A DNA stretch of 64,000 bases from Streptomyces marincola (GTDB taxonomy: Bacteria; Actinomycetota; Actinomycetes; Streptomycetales; Streptomycetaceae), in the NCBI RefSeq assembly GCF_020410765.1, contig NZ_CP084541.1, forward strand, positions 1,545,001 through 1,609,000, in the 5' to 3' direction. The position numbers and the translations under genes are program-made. Positions 24,011 through 31,322 of this stretch are shown in pieces (positions within the stretch are counted from its first letter, which is position 1; every line of letters starts with the position of its first letter). Under the pieces are notes generated by a model. That model made no database searches. It had not been told where the DNA came from and saw nothing but the letters and a program-made list of their open reading frames with translations.

Positions 24011-24187
24011 TCGTGTGCACCACTCTACGCCATCCCCGGCCCCCCTCCGACCACACCACCCCCCGGCCCCGGCGCACCCCCCGCGCCGGGGGCGACCGGA
24101 GCCCGCCGCGCGCCGCGCTCGCGAGACCGCCGGCCGAGCCCGCGAAGCGCGACTCCCCGCCGCCCCGGGCCGGTAGGGTCACCGGAC

Positions 24188-24724
24188 ATGCGCCCGGTGA
24201 GCCGTACCAGCGAACGCCTCCTGCTGCGGGAGTTGACCGTTGACGACGTGGACGACGTCCACGCGATCTACGGCGACGCCACCGCGACGGAACACCTGTC
24301 CTTCGAACCGCGAAGCCGCGACCAGGTCGCCCACATCGTGGCCCGCTCGATGGTCTCCGCGTTCGCCACCCCACGTGAGGAGTACGCCCTGGCCGTGTGC
24401 GAACGCGCCGGCGCACGCCTCGTCGGGTACGCCCGGCTGGCGATGGACCCGCACGGGCAGCGGGCGGCGACCATCGGCTTCGCCCTGCGCCCCGACGTCT
24501 GGGGCGCGGGCTACGGCACCGAACTCGTCCGCGCCCTCGTGGCCCTCGGCTTCGAGGACCTGGGCCTGCACCGCCTCTGGGCCGCGAGAGCACCAGAGAA
24601 CTCGGCCTCCCGAACCGTGCTCGACCGGGCCGGACTTGTCGAAGAGGGCCGCATCCGCCACCACGTCCACGTCCGGGGCGCCTGGCGCGACTCCGTCGTC
24701 CACGCGATCGTCAACGGCACCTGA
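24188..24724 (+). CDS. GNAT-family N-acetyltransferase (RimJ/RimL type)
   Basis: A 178-residue protein from ATG 24188. The fold is evident from TSERLLLRELTVDDVDDV (beta1-alpha1), the acetyl-CoA loop in IGFALRPDVWGAGYGTELV (Q/R-x-x-G-x-G/A region as WGAGYG) and LHRLWAARAPENSASRTVL with LDRAGLVEEGRIR, the motif of the RimJ/RimL group that acetylates protein N-termini or small-molecule amines. The substrate is unknown. It is single, followed by an inverted tRNA fragment and the toxin-antitoxin pair. Confidence 0.88.
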   Translation: MRPVSRTSERLLLRELTVDDVDDVHAIYGDATATEHLSFEPRSRDQVAHIVARSMVSAFATPREEYALAVCERAGARLVGYARLAMDPHGQRAATIGFALRPDVWGAGYGTELVRALVALGFEDLGLHRLWAARAPENSASRTVLDRAGLVEEGRIRHHVHVRGAWRDSVVHAIVNGT

Positions 24725-24822
24725 CGCACCGACCGCGCGAGCCCGGCCCACCGCCCGCAGAACCACGCGCGCCGTCCGGACAAACCCGGCCGGTCTCGGC
24801 GCCGAAACAGCGGCCCACCGCT

Positions 24823-24856
24823 GAGCGCCGCCCTTACAAGGCGGACGTCGGCGGTT
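24823..24856 (+). repeat. inverted fragment of tRNA-Val(TAC)
   Basis: 34 bases (starting gagcgccgcccttacaaggc) identical at 33 positions to the anticodon-to-T-stem part of the tRNA-Val gene at 25912-25945, but in opposite orientation. It has no acceptor stem, so it is not a functional tRNA. It lies about 1.1 kb from the parent gene, and the toxin-antitoxin pair is between them. Confidence 0.9.
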
Positions 24857-24991
24857 GGGGACTCAGGGAAGCGGACGCTGCCCGCCGGTGCTCAGGTGCC
24901 TTCTGACCTGTACCGCTGAAGTCGCGCCAACGCTTCCTCCTTGGTCAGCGCGGACACGGTCTGCTCGGGCAGGACCCGGCCCGCCGGAGAT

Positions 24992-25010
24992 GCCATACTC
25001 GAAGTATGGC
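24992..25010. promoter_or_regulatory. palindromic operator over the antitoxin start codon
   Basis: GCCATACTCGAAGTATGGC is a perfect 8-3-8 palindrome that includes the ATG of the antitoxin gene (25006-25008). There is no obvious ribosome site, so the mRNA may be leaderless. A site like this is a likely autoregulatory target of the RHH antitoxin alone or with its toxin. Confidence 0.8.
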
Positions 25011-25272
25011 TACCCGCAAGATCACCGTCTCCGTTCCGGAAGAGCTGGTGGAATCGATCAAGGAACGCGTTCACCCGCGTGGGGTCTCCGCCTACATCGC
25101 CGCCGCCGCCGCGCACCGGGACGCCATGGACCGGCTGCGCGAGTTGGCCGAACGGCTGGAGGAGGAGCACGGGGCCGTGACGGCGGACGAGGAACGAGAA
25201 GCGCACGCCCGCATCGCCGCCATCGACGACTGGCACGACGAGCAGCGCTCGCGGCCAGGCGGGGCCGCGTGA
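25006..25272 (+). CDS. ribbon-helix-helix antitoxin (CopG/ParD-like)
   Basis: An 88-residue protein from ATG 25006. The N-terminus ATRKITVSVPEELVESIKE has the beta-strand followed by helix of an RHH DNA-binding domain, then SAYIAAAAAHR and a charged helical tail (RLEEEHGAVTADEEREAH) that would bind the toxin. It overlaps the downstream PIN gene by 4 bases (GTGA), the usual antitoxin-first layout. The start lies within a palindrome, consistent with autorepression. This is a type II antitoxin by structure and context. Confidence 0.85.
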   Translation: MATRKITVSVPEELVESIKERVHPRGVSAYIAAAAAHRDAMDRLRELAERLEEEHGAVTADEEREAHARIAAIDDWHDEQRSRPGGAA

Positions 25273-25715
25273 GCCGCACCGCCAGAGGAAGGCAGGACCA
25301 CGCGCGCAAGCGTGTCTTCGTGTTCGACTCGAAGGCCCTTTCCGAGGCGGTTCGGGGTGGCCGGGAGGTGACCGCCCTGATCAAGACGGCTTCGCGACTC
25401 AACATTCCGGTCATCACTTCGGCGCTCACTACTGTGGCAGCGTGGGACCCCCGGGGAACATCGCGGCAGGCGCCCTGGCACTGGACGTTGTCCCGCGTCC
25501 GTGTCGTGCACACCGACGACCAAGTGATCGCCACGGCGCGCGAGATGCTCAGGGCAGCCGGCCTGCACGGGCACAAGTACGCCATCGACGCCGTCCTGGC
25601 GGCTGTGGCCGGACGGGAAGCCGCGCAAGGGGCTCAGGCGACCGTCTTCACCTCCGACACCGACGACATGAGCCGGCTCCTCGCGGGCCGCTCCGTGCGC
25701 GTCGAGAAGGTCTGA
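25269..25715 (+). CDS. PIN-domain toxin (VapC-like)
   Basis: A 148-residue protein from GTG 25269, coupled to the antitoxin stop. The PIN acidic positions are visible: VFVFDSKALSEAV (first Asp), VITSALTTVAAW, then YAIDAVLAAVAG and TVFTSDTDDMSRLL (C-terminal Asp cluster). PIN toxins are Mg-dependent ribonucleases that cut tRNA or rRNA. The conserved second acidic residue, usually Glu after Thr-Ser, is replaced here around ITSALTTVAA, so activity deserves a test. The pair lies between the tRNA fragment and the intact tRNA-Val gene. Confidence 0.82.
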   Translation: MSRTARGRQDHARKRVFVFDSKALSEAVRGGREVTALIKTASRLNIPVITSALTTVAAWDPRGTSRQAPWHWTLSRVRVVHTDDQVIATAREMLRAAGLHGHKYAIDAVLAAVAGREAAQGAQATVFTSDTDDMSRLLAGRSVRVEKV

Positions 25716-25893
25716 TGCCCCGCGCCCCCCGGTTCGGCCGCCGCGCGTCGTGATCACCTTCGTCGCCGCCCGTCCCGCGGAAAGGCGTCTCGGACGGCCG
25801 CCCGCGTTCGGGGCGCGGGGCGAACGGGGACGAGGTGGACTTCATGGGGGCACCGGTGGCTTGGTTGGCCGAACGGTGGAACGAAAGGGCCGG

Positions 25894-25965
25894 TGGGTGC
25901 AGACGGGTTCGAACCGCCGACATCCGCCTTGTAAGGGCGGCGCTCTACCGCTGAGCTATGCACCC
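25894..25965 (-). tRNA. tRNA-Val (TAC)
   Basis: 72 bases on the minus strand without encoded CCA. Acceptor stem GGGTGCA/TGCACCC, anticodon arm CCGCC-CTTACAA-GGCGG (anticodon TAC, reads GTA), T loop TTCGAAC. Part of it is duplicated in inverted orientation at 24823-24856. Confidence 0.95.
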
Positions 25966-26128
25966 GGGAATCGGTCCCACAGCCTACACGGCCGCCCGGG
26001 CCGGGGCGGCAACGCCGGTCATCCCCCCGCTTCGCGGGGCTGATGGGAGAATGGGCGTGGGACGGAACGGTACGGGCACGGGGTACCGGAACACCGGCAT
26101 GGCGATCCACCTGCGGGGAGTGGAACAC

Positions 26129-27466
26129 GTGACAGCGACGCGCACCGCGAAACAGTTGGCCGCTCTCCTCCTGCTGCCGCCGCTGTCCCTGGCGGCCGTC
26201 GCGGCCACGCTGCCCGGCTCGTTCACCGGCGGCGGCACGCGGCGCTGGGGCCGGGGCCGGGTGGAGGACCTGCGGGCCGAGGCGCAGGAGGCGAAGGACG
26301 CCGCGGCGGCGGCGTTCTACGCGCTGGACACCGCGCAGCGCGACCTGCGGATCACCGTGGAGACGATCACCGCGGCCGACGACACCCGGGAGGCGGCGCG
26401 GGCGGCGGCGGAGTTCGCCGCGTTCGGCGAGCGGATCGACCGCGTCAGCCACGCGTACATCACCACCATGGACGCCCACGACCTGGACGGCGAGGGGCTG
26501 GACGCCGGCGCGGCCACCCGGGCGCGGCAGGAGCTGCGCGGCGCGCGCGACGAGCTGGACCGCACCCGGCGGGACCTCGAAGCGTTCGGGCAGTCCATCG
26601 GGCCGCTGCTTGAGCGGGCCGAGTCGCAGCTGGCGCAGGTCGCGCCCGCGGTCGAACGGGCCAGGCAGGCGCTGCGCGCGGCCACCGAGGCGCTGGACGC
26701 GGCGCGCGCCGCCGGCTTCGGCGCCGGGGACCTCGCCGCGTCGCTCGCCGCGCTCGGCCCCGAGTTGCGGCGGCTGAACGAAGGGGCGGGGCAGCACGGC
26801 GTCCAGCCGACGATCCGCCGCGCCGAGGACGTGCGGCGGCGGGCCGAGGCGGTCGCGGCGGACGCGGCGCGGCTGCCGCAGCGGGCGGCGGAGATCGACC
26901 GGCGGCTGTCCAGTCTGCGCACCCGTGCGGAGGCGATCGTGACGCGCGCCGGGAAGGTGGAGCCGGTGCTGAGCGAGTTGCGCCGCCGGTTCAGCATGGC
27001 GTGCTGGCAGGACCTCCAGCGGGTGCCCGAGCAGGCCGCGCAGTCGGTGCGGCAGGCGGAGCAGATCCTCGACGAGGCGCGGCGGGCCCGCGACGAGCAG
27101 CGTTTCGAGGACGCGACGACGCGGCTCACGACGGTGCACGCGCTGCTCGGCCGCACCGACGAGGCGGTGTCGGCGGCCGGGGAGCGGCTGCGCCGGCTGA
27201 ACGAGGTGTCGTTCGACCCGCGCAAGGAGATCGACAGGACCCGGTTCGTGCTGCGGGACGCGCAGCGGCTGGCGATGGCGGGGCGTTCCGTGCCCGAGCC
27301 GCGGCACGCGCGACCGCTGGACGCGGCGGTGGAACGCCTCGACCGCGCCGTCGCCCGGCTGGAGAGCGGGGGGCGCCACCCCGACTACTGGGAGTTCCTG
27401 ACCGAGATGGACGCGGTCCGCAGCGCGGTGGCCGCGGTGGTCGAGGAGATCAGGGCCGGTCGCTAG
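26129..27466 (+). CDS. long coiled-coil protein with N-terminal membrane segment, function unknown
   Basis: A 445-residue protein. GTG 26129 is chosen because GGGGAG lies 8 bases upstream, directly before the TATRTAKQL... start; in-frame ATGs at 26051 and 26099 have no such site. A hydrophobic segment (LAALLLLPPLSLAAVAATL, about residues 8-27) acts as signal anchor. The rest is Ala/Arg/Glu-rich with heptad-like helices from about 45 to the C-terminus (DLRAEAQEAKDAAAAAFYAL, RQELRGARDELDRTRRDLEA). It looks like a membrane-tethered coiled coil. I do not recognise a family. Its stop overlaps the stop of the convergent TetR gene. Confidence 0.8.
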   Translation: MTATRTAKQLAALLLLPPLSLAAVAATLPGSFTGGGTRRWGRGRVEDLRAEAQEAKDAAAAAFYALDTAQRDLRITVETITAADDTREAARAAAEFAAFGERIDRVSHAYITTMDAHDLDGEGLDAGAATRARQELRGARDELDRTRRDLEAFGQSIGPLLERAESQLAQVAPAVERARQALRAATEALDAARAAGFGAGDLAASLAALGPELRRLNEGAGQHGVQPTIRRAEDVRRRAEAVAADAARLPQRAAEIDRRLSSLRTRAEAIVTRAGKVEPVLSELRRRFSMACWQDLQRVPEQAAQSVRQAEQILDEARRARDEQRFEDATTRLTTVHALLGRTDEAVSAAGERLRRLNEVSFDPRKEIDRTRFVLRDAQRLAMAGRSVPEPRHARPLDAAVERLDRAVARLESGGRHPDYWEFLTEMDAVRSAVAAVVEEIRAGR

Positions 27467-28035
27467 AGCGCGGCCTCCACCAGCGCCGTCGCGGCGATGT
27501 GCACGGCGGCTGCCGCGTCGTGCGCGCCCGCGATGGAGGTGGCGACGATCGCGCCCTCGTGGAGGCTGAGCAGCTGGGTGGCCAGGGTGGCCGCGCTCCT
27601 GGCCCCGGCCTCGGTGAGCAGGCGCAGGAACAGCTCGTGCAGCCACTGCTTCTCCGCCACGACCACCCGGCGCCCGGCGTGGTCGGGCTCGGGCAGCTCG
27701 GCGAAGGCGTTGACGGCGCTGCATCCGCGCTCGGACTCCGACACCCACTCGGGCAGCACGTCGAACGGCACGAGCACGCGGCGCACCGGGTCGTCCGGGG
27801 TGGCGTCGAGGCGGGCGGTGACCAGGTCGCGCCAGCGGCGGTCGCGGGTCTGGAGGTAGGCGACGACGAGGGCGTCCTTGGAACCGAAGCGGTTGTACAG
27901 GGTGCGCTTGGTGACGCCCGACTCGGCGGCGATGGTGTCGACCCCGACCGCGTGGATGCCCCGCTGGTAGAACAACTCGGACGCGACATCGAGAATCCGC
28001 CGGGCACCCGGCGTGAGCTGGTCGGCGTCGGTCAT
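27463..28035 (-). CDS. TetR-family transcriptional regulator
   Basis: A 190-residue protein from ATG 28035. The N-terminal HTH is clear: RRILDVASELFYQRGIHAVG then VDTIAAESGVTKRTLYNRFG (recognition helix TKRTLYNRFGSKDALV). The C-terminal ligand domain is of the TetR_C type with Trp-rich helices (EKQWLHELFLRLLTEAG). It is divergent from a 70-codon gene and the DUF4383 gene, with a repeated operator-like element between them, so it probably represses that transcript and itself. Its stop overlaps that of the convergent coiled-coil gene. Confidence 0.9.
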   Translation of the reverse strand: MTDADQLTPGARRILDVASELFYQRGIHAVGVDTIAAESGVTKRTLYNRFGSKDALVVAYLQTRDRRWRDLVTARLDATPDDPVRRVLVPFDVLPEWVSESERGCSAVNAFAELPEPDHAGRRVVVAEKQWLHELFLRLLTEAGARSAATLATQLLSLHEGAIVATSIAGAHDAAAAVHIAATALVEAAL

Positions 28036-28051
28036 GCCGCATCACCTCTTG

Positions 28052-28102
28052 ACTTCACAGATCTGTATAGTTACCGTGGACTCACACTTCACAGACCAGT
28101 GT
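28052..28102. promoter_or_regulatory. repeated operator-like elements between TetR and the DUF4383 transcript
   Basis: The sequence acttcacagatctgta (28052-28067) recurs as acttcacagaccagtgta (28085-28102), each with internal dyad symmetry (ACAGATCTGT; ACACTGGTCTGTG on the other strand). They lie in the 83-base divergent promoter region, where the sole nearby regulator is the TetR protein, so they are likely its binding sites. Confidence 0.6.
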
Positions 28103-28118
28103 ACTTCGGAGGGGCACC

Positions 28119-28331
28119 ATGCACGCGATCGTGCGACAGCTGATCGAAGGTACCCGTGCGTTCGGCCACGGCATCGCGGCCGGCACCGCCATACGGCACA
28201 GCCGTACTCCGGGCCCCGCCACCGCCGCCGCCACCGCCTGGACCGGCAAGCGGCAGGGCATAGGCCGACCCGACGGCGCGGCCGTGCCCGTCGGCGCCGA
28301 CCAGCACCACCAGGCGGGGGCAGCGCGTTAG
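28119..28331 (+). CDS. small protein of unknown function (70 residues)
   Basis: ATG 28119 follows a strong GGAGGGG ribosome site at 5-11 bases, directly downstream of the TetR operator elements, which supports translation. The product (MHAIVRQLIEGTRAFGHGIA at the start) is basic and Ala/Gly-rich with no recognised domain, membrane helix or signal. It is followed after 45 bases by the DUF4383 gene, so it may be a short leader gene in the same transcript. It could still be a chance frame. Confidence 0.45.
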   Translation: MHAIVRQLIEGTRAFGHGIAAGTAIRHSRTPGPATAAATAWTGKRQGIGRPDGAAVPVGADQHHQAGAAR

Positions 28332-28376
28332 GTCCCGGTTTGCGCGGGTACGCGGGGAACCTTCGAGGAGGTTCCC

Positions 28377-29039
28377 ATGGGTACGTTCACGACAAGTGGT
28401 TCACCACGGCTGCCGAGCACGGGCCCGTTGGGGCTGTTGCGGCGGGCCCGTCTCGATGAGCACCTGCCGGTGGACCGCCGCCTCAGCCGCGTCTACCGGA
28501 TCGGGGCCGGGCTGGTGGGCCTCGGGCTGGTCGTCTTCGGCGCCCTGGGGATCACGCAGAACCTGGACATGTTCTCCACGGGCGACGACACCATCTGGAG
28601 CCTGAACACCAACGGGGCGCTGAGCTGGCTGTCGATCGTGGTGGGCCTGGTGCTGTTCTTCGGCATGGTCCGCGGGGGCAACCTCGCCTCCACGCTGAAC
28701 ATGCTGATCGGCGCCGCGTTCGTCCTCAGCGGCTTCGTCAACCTGGCCCTGCTCGAAACGGGCGCCAACGTCCTCAACTTCCGCATGCCCAACGTGATCT
28801 TCAGTTTCGCCGCCGGGCTGCTGCTGATGTCGTTCGGCATGTACGGGCGGGTCAGCGGCCGGCTTCCGCACGACAACCCCTACTGGCGCGTCCGGCACCC
28901 GGAGGCGGGCGAGGACGCGCCCGAGCGGCAGGAGCACGCCGAGCACGGGCGCCGCGTCCTGGACGAACGGCAGCGCGAGGAGACGGCGCGTTCGGCCTCG
29001 GGGGCGGTGCATCGGGGCGCACCGGACCGGCACGGGTAG
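28377..29039 (+). CDS. DUF4383 family membrane protein
   Basis: A 220-residue protein from ATG 28377 with GAGGAGG 7 bases upstream. Four membrane helices (GAGLVGLGLVVFGALGI, LSWLSIVVGLVLFFGMV, LNMLIGAAFVLSGFVNLAL, VIFSFAAGLLLMSFGMYG) and the family signature GFVNLALL and NVIFSFAAGLLL. The C-terminal cytoplasmic tail is charged (HPEAGEDAPERQEHAEHG). DUF4383 proteins are common in actinobacteria and uncharacterised; TetR control next door suggests an envelope or solvent stress response, which is inference. Confidence 0.87.
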   Translation: MGTFTTSGSPRLPSTGPLGLLRRARLDEHLPVDRRLSRVYRIGAGLVGLGLVVFGALGITQNLDMFSTGDDTIWSLNTNGALSWLSIVVGLVLFFGMVRGGNLASTLNMLIGAAFVLSGFVNLALLETGANVLNFRMPNVIFSFAAGLLLMSFGMYGRVSGRLPHDNPYWRVRHPEAGEDAPERQEHAEHGRRVLDERQREETARSASGAVHRGAPDRHG

Positions 29040-29047
29040 GTTGCCGC

Positions 29048-29087
29048 CCGTGCGGGGCCGGACAGCGTGCCGTCCAGCCCCGCACGG
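29048..29087. terminator. bidirectional terminator between DUF4383 and methyltransferase genes
   Basis: ccgtgcggggccggac (29048-29063) pairs with gtccagccccgcacgg (29072-29087) with one mismatch. The segment ccccgcacggacccga is repeated at about 29078 and 29110. It lies between convergent genes. Confidence 0.75.
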
Positions 29088-29128
29088 ACCCGACGAGCTG
29101 ATCGTCCGGCCCCGCACGGACCCGATGA

Positions 29129-29875
29129 TCAGCGCTGCATCAGGGCGAAGACTCCCCAGCCCAGATACTCACGCGTGAAGCGCGCGTAGCGTGCGGGCTC
29201 GGTGGTGAGTTCGGCCCGTACCTCGGGCGCCAGTTCGTCGTCCGGGTTCAGGTCGAGCCAGCGGCGGAGGTTGAGCCACTGGGCCGCGCAGTACCGGTCC
29301 CAGCTGTCCTGATCCGCCAGCATCATCTCCACCACGTCGTACCCCAGCTCGCCGAACTGCTCGATCAGCTCGGGCAGCGGCAGGAAGTCGGCCAGGCTGG
29401 TGGCGTGGCAGGCTTCCGCGACCTCCTGGCTCGGCGGAGTCCGGCGCCAGTAGGGTTCGCCGATCAGCATCAGTCCTCCGGGGCTGAGGCTGCGGCTGAG
29501 CAGCGCGGCCGTCCCGGCGACGCCGTTGCCGATCCAGGTGGCGCCGACGCACGCGGCGAGGCCGACCGGCTCGTCCGCGACATGACCGGAGGCGTCGCCG
29601 TGGACGAAGTCCACCCGGTCGGCGACGCCGAGCTCGACGGCGCGGGCCCTGGCCTGCTCGGTGAACACCGTGCTGAGGTCCACGCCCGTGCCCGTGAAGC
29701 CGAGGTCACGTGCCCAGGTGCAGAGCATCTCGCCCGAGCCACTGGCCAGGTCGAGCACCCGGGTCCCGGCGGGCAGGCGGAGCGCCTGGCCCAGGGCCGC
29801 GAGCTTGTCGGGGGTCAGCGGGTTGTGGATGCGGTGACTGCTCTCGCGGATGGTGAAGATGCGAGGAAGGTCCAT
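29129..29875 (-). CDS. SAM-dependent methyltransferase (class I, ubiquinone/menaquinone-type)
   Basis: A 248-residue protein; ATG 29875 (MDLPRIFTIRES) is chosen because the conserved N-terminus starts there, although the frame is open further upstream. SAM-binding motifs: RVLDLASGSGEMLC (motif I), GTGVDLSTVFTEQARARA (motif II), VDFVHGDASGHV, AACVGATWIGNGVAGTAALL and GGLMLIGEPYW (motif III). The closest families are small-molecule SAM methyltransferases such as the SCO-type 'class I methyltransferase'. No substrate can be named. It stands alone with a long upstream gap. Confidence 0.85.
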   Translation of the reverse strand: MDLPRIFTIRESSHRIHNPLTPDKLAALGQALRLPAGTRVLDLASGSGEMLCTWARDLGFTGTGVDLSTVFTEQARARAVELGVADRVDFVHGDASGHVADEPVGLAACVGATWIGNGVAGTAALLSRSLSPGGLMLIGEPYWRRTPPSQEVAEACHATSLADFLPLPELIEQFGELGYDVVEMMLADQDSWDRYCAAQWLNLRRWLDLNPDDELAPEVRAELTTEPARYARFTREYLGWGVFALMQR

Positions 29876-30464
29876 GGTGGTTTCTCTTGTCTGTCGGGCC
29901 CGGCGACGGCCGGACCGGTCGAGGGCACGCCCCATGCGTGCGACGTTCTTTTCGGCCGTTTCCGCTCGTCCGCTCAGCCGCACGTCGGCGCGGAGGCGGC
30001 GCACCGTCATCGGTGCCGGGGCGGGCATCCGCCCGCGCGCCGTGCGGGCCGCGCCGGGCCGGCAAGCGGCCCGTCGGCGCGGAAGCGGGCGGGGGAAAGG
30101 GCGCGTTCCCCGCCCCGGCCGCGGGCGGCCGGAGTCAGGACACGCCTGGGAGAGAGCACGAGGAAAGGCGGGGAAGCAAGTCGATGAGACAACGTGGAGA
30201 CCCTGGGGAAGGGGCCCCTCCGGACGGCACGGCAGGGCGGCAGCTCCCGCTGGGAGGACGCCGGGTACCGGTCAGGACGAGGCCCGGGACGTGAGGATGA
30301 TCCGGGCACCGCGCACAGCGGTGGTCTCCACGGCAGTCATCAACTCACCTCACTCGGGCTCCGCGGCGGACCTGGTCGGCGCCGCGGCCTTCAGGGTAAC
30401 AGCCCGTGGCGCCGTCGCCGGGGCCGCCTGCCCGCACCGGGGGCGTCCGCCCGGCGTCAGCGGG
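29876..30464. other. 590-base gap with one possible tiny minus-strand gene
   Basis: I see no full gene. The longer frames here lack ribosome sites and have Arg/Pro-rich content typical of antisense frames. The only translation-like feature is the 22-codon frame at 30272-30340. Promoter of the methyltransferase must lie near its left part. Confidence 0.4.
30272..30340 (-). CDS. possible 22-residue small ORF (leader-like)
   Basis: Minus-strand ATG at 30340 is preceded by a GAGGTGAG ribosome site; the frame gives MTAVETTAVRGARIIL ending in TSRASS. No family is recognised. It lies about 125 bases after the Ter HAD gene and 400 bases upstream of the methyltransferase. Supported only by the ribosome site. 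Confidence 0.3.
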   Translation of the reverse strand: MTAVETTAVRGARIILTSRASS

Positions 30465-31322
30465 TCAGCCGGGCAGCCGGGCGAGGAACGCCCGCACGAT
30501 CTCCTCGCCGCAGCCGACGCCCTCGCCCTCCAGGGCCGTGACGTGCGGGGCGCCCCAGCCCTCGGCCGCCAGCTCGCCGTGCCCGGGCCGCCAGCCGTGG
30601 TCGGCCGCGAGCAGCAGGTCGGTGTCGAGCAGCGAGTCGCCGGCCGCGAGCACGCTGCCCGCCCCGGTGCGGCGGACGATCTCCGCGACGGCGGCGCTCT
30701 TGGTGAGCGGGCGCGGCACGGCGTACAGCTTGCGGCCCTGGAGGGACACGGTCCAGCCACGCGGCCCGGCCCAGTCGGCCAGCTCCTTGGCCCACGTGTC
30801 GGGCAGCAGCGCCCGGTCCACCACGAGGTAGGCGAACAGGCCCTCCGCGTCGCGTTCCCTCAGCAGCCACGCGGGATCGGCCGTGCGGCGCAGGTGGTCG
30901 CGGACCTCCGCGAGCGGTGCGCAGTCCGCCGCGAGGCGGCCGAGCACCGCGGCGTGCCAGTCCTCGTCCGTGCGGCCGTCGACCAGCAGGTGGCCGCCAT
31001 TGGCGCAGATCGCGTAACGCGGCGCGGGCCCCGGCAGGTTGACGCGCAGGTACTGCTCGCGGGTGCGCGTGGTGGTCGGCACGAAGAACGCGTCGGTCCT
31101 GGCGGCGAGTTCCGCGATGAGGTGCCCCGCGGTCTCGGTGACGAACGACTGCGGTCGCGCCTGGTAGACCTCCACGCAGGTCAGGCGCGGCGCCCGCGCG
31201 TCCGGCATCCCGAGCGCGAGCGCGGCGGCCGAGTAGATCAGCGTGCGGTCCAGGTCGCTGGCGACAACGGTCGGCGCACCGGGTGTCACGTCCGGCGTCG
31301 CCTCGGTGCTCGCGGGAATCAC
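30465..31322 (-). CDS. HAD-superfamily phosphatase of the Ter-linked biosynthetic module
   Basis: A 285-residue protein from GTG 31322, overlapping the preceding stop by 4 bases (GTGA). HAD motif I is VVASDLDRTLIYS (DxD with Asp nucleophile), motif II TTTRTREQY, motif III lysine in PLTKSAAVAEIV and motif IV VLAAGDSLLDTDLL. The cap lies between motifs II and III, as in Cof/SPP-type HADs. Together with the PRTase fusion and the TIM-barrel lyase upstream it is the set predicted (Anantharaman, Iyer and Aravind) to make a nucleoside-like metabolite in Ter stress systems. It would dephosphorylate a phosphosugar intermediate; substrate is not established. Confidence 0.87.
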   Translation of the reverse strand: MIPASTEATPDVTPGAPTVVASDLDRTLIYSAAALALGMPDARAPRLTCVEVYQARPQSFVTETAGHLIAELAARTDAFFVPTTTRTREQYLRVNLPGPAPRYAICANGGHLLVDGRTDEDWHAAVLGRLAADCAPLAEVRDHLRRTADPAWLLRERDAEGLFAYLVVDRALLPDTWAKELADWAGPRGWTVSLQGRKLYAVPRPLTKSAAVAEIVRRTGAGSVLAAGDSLLDTDLLLAADHGWRPGHGELAAEGWGAPHVTALEGEGVGCGEEIVRAFLARLPG

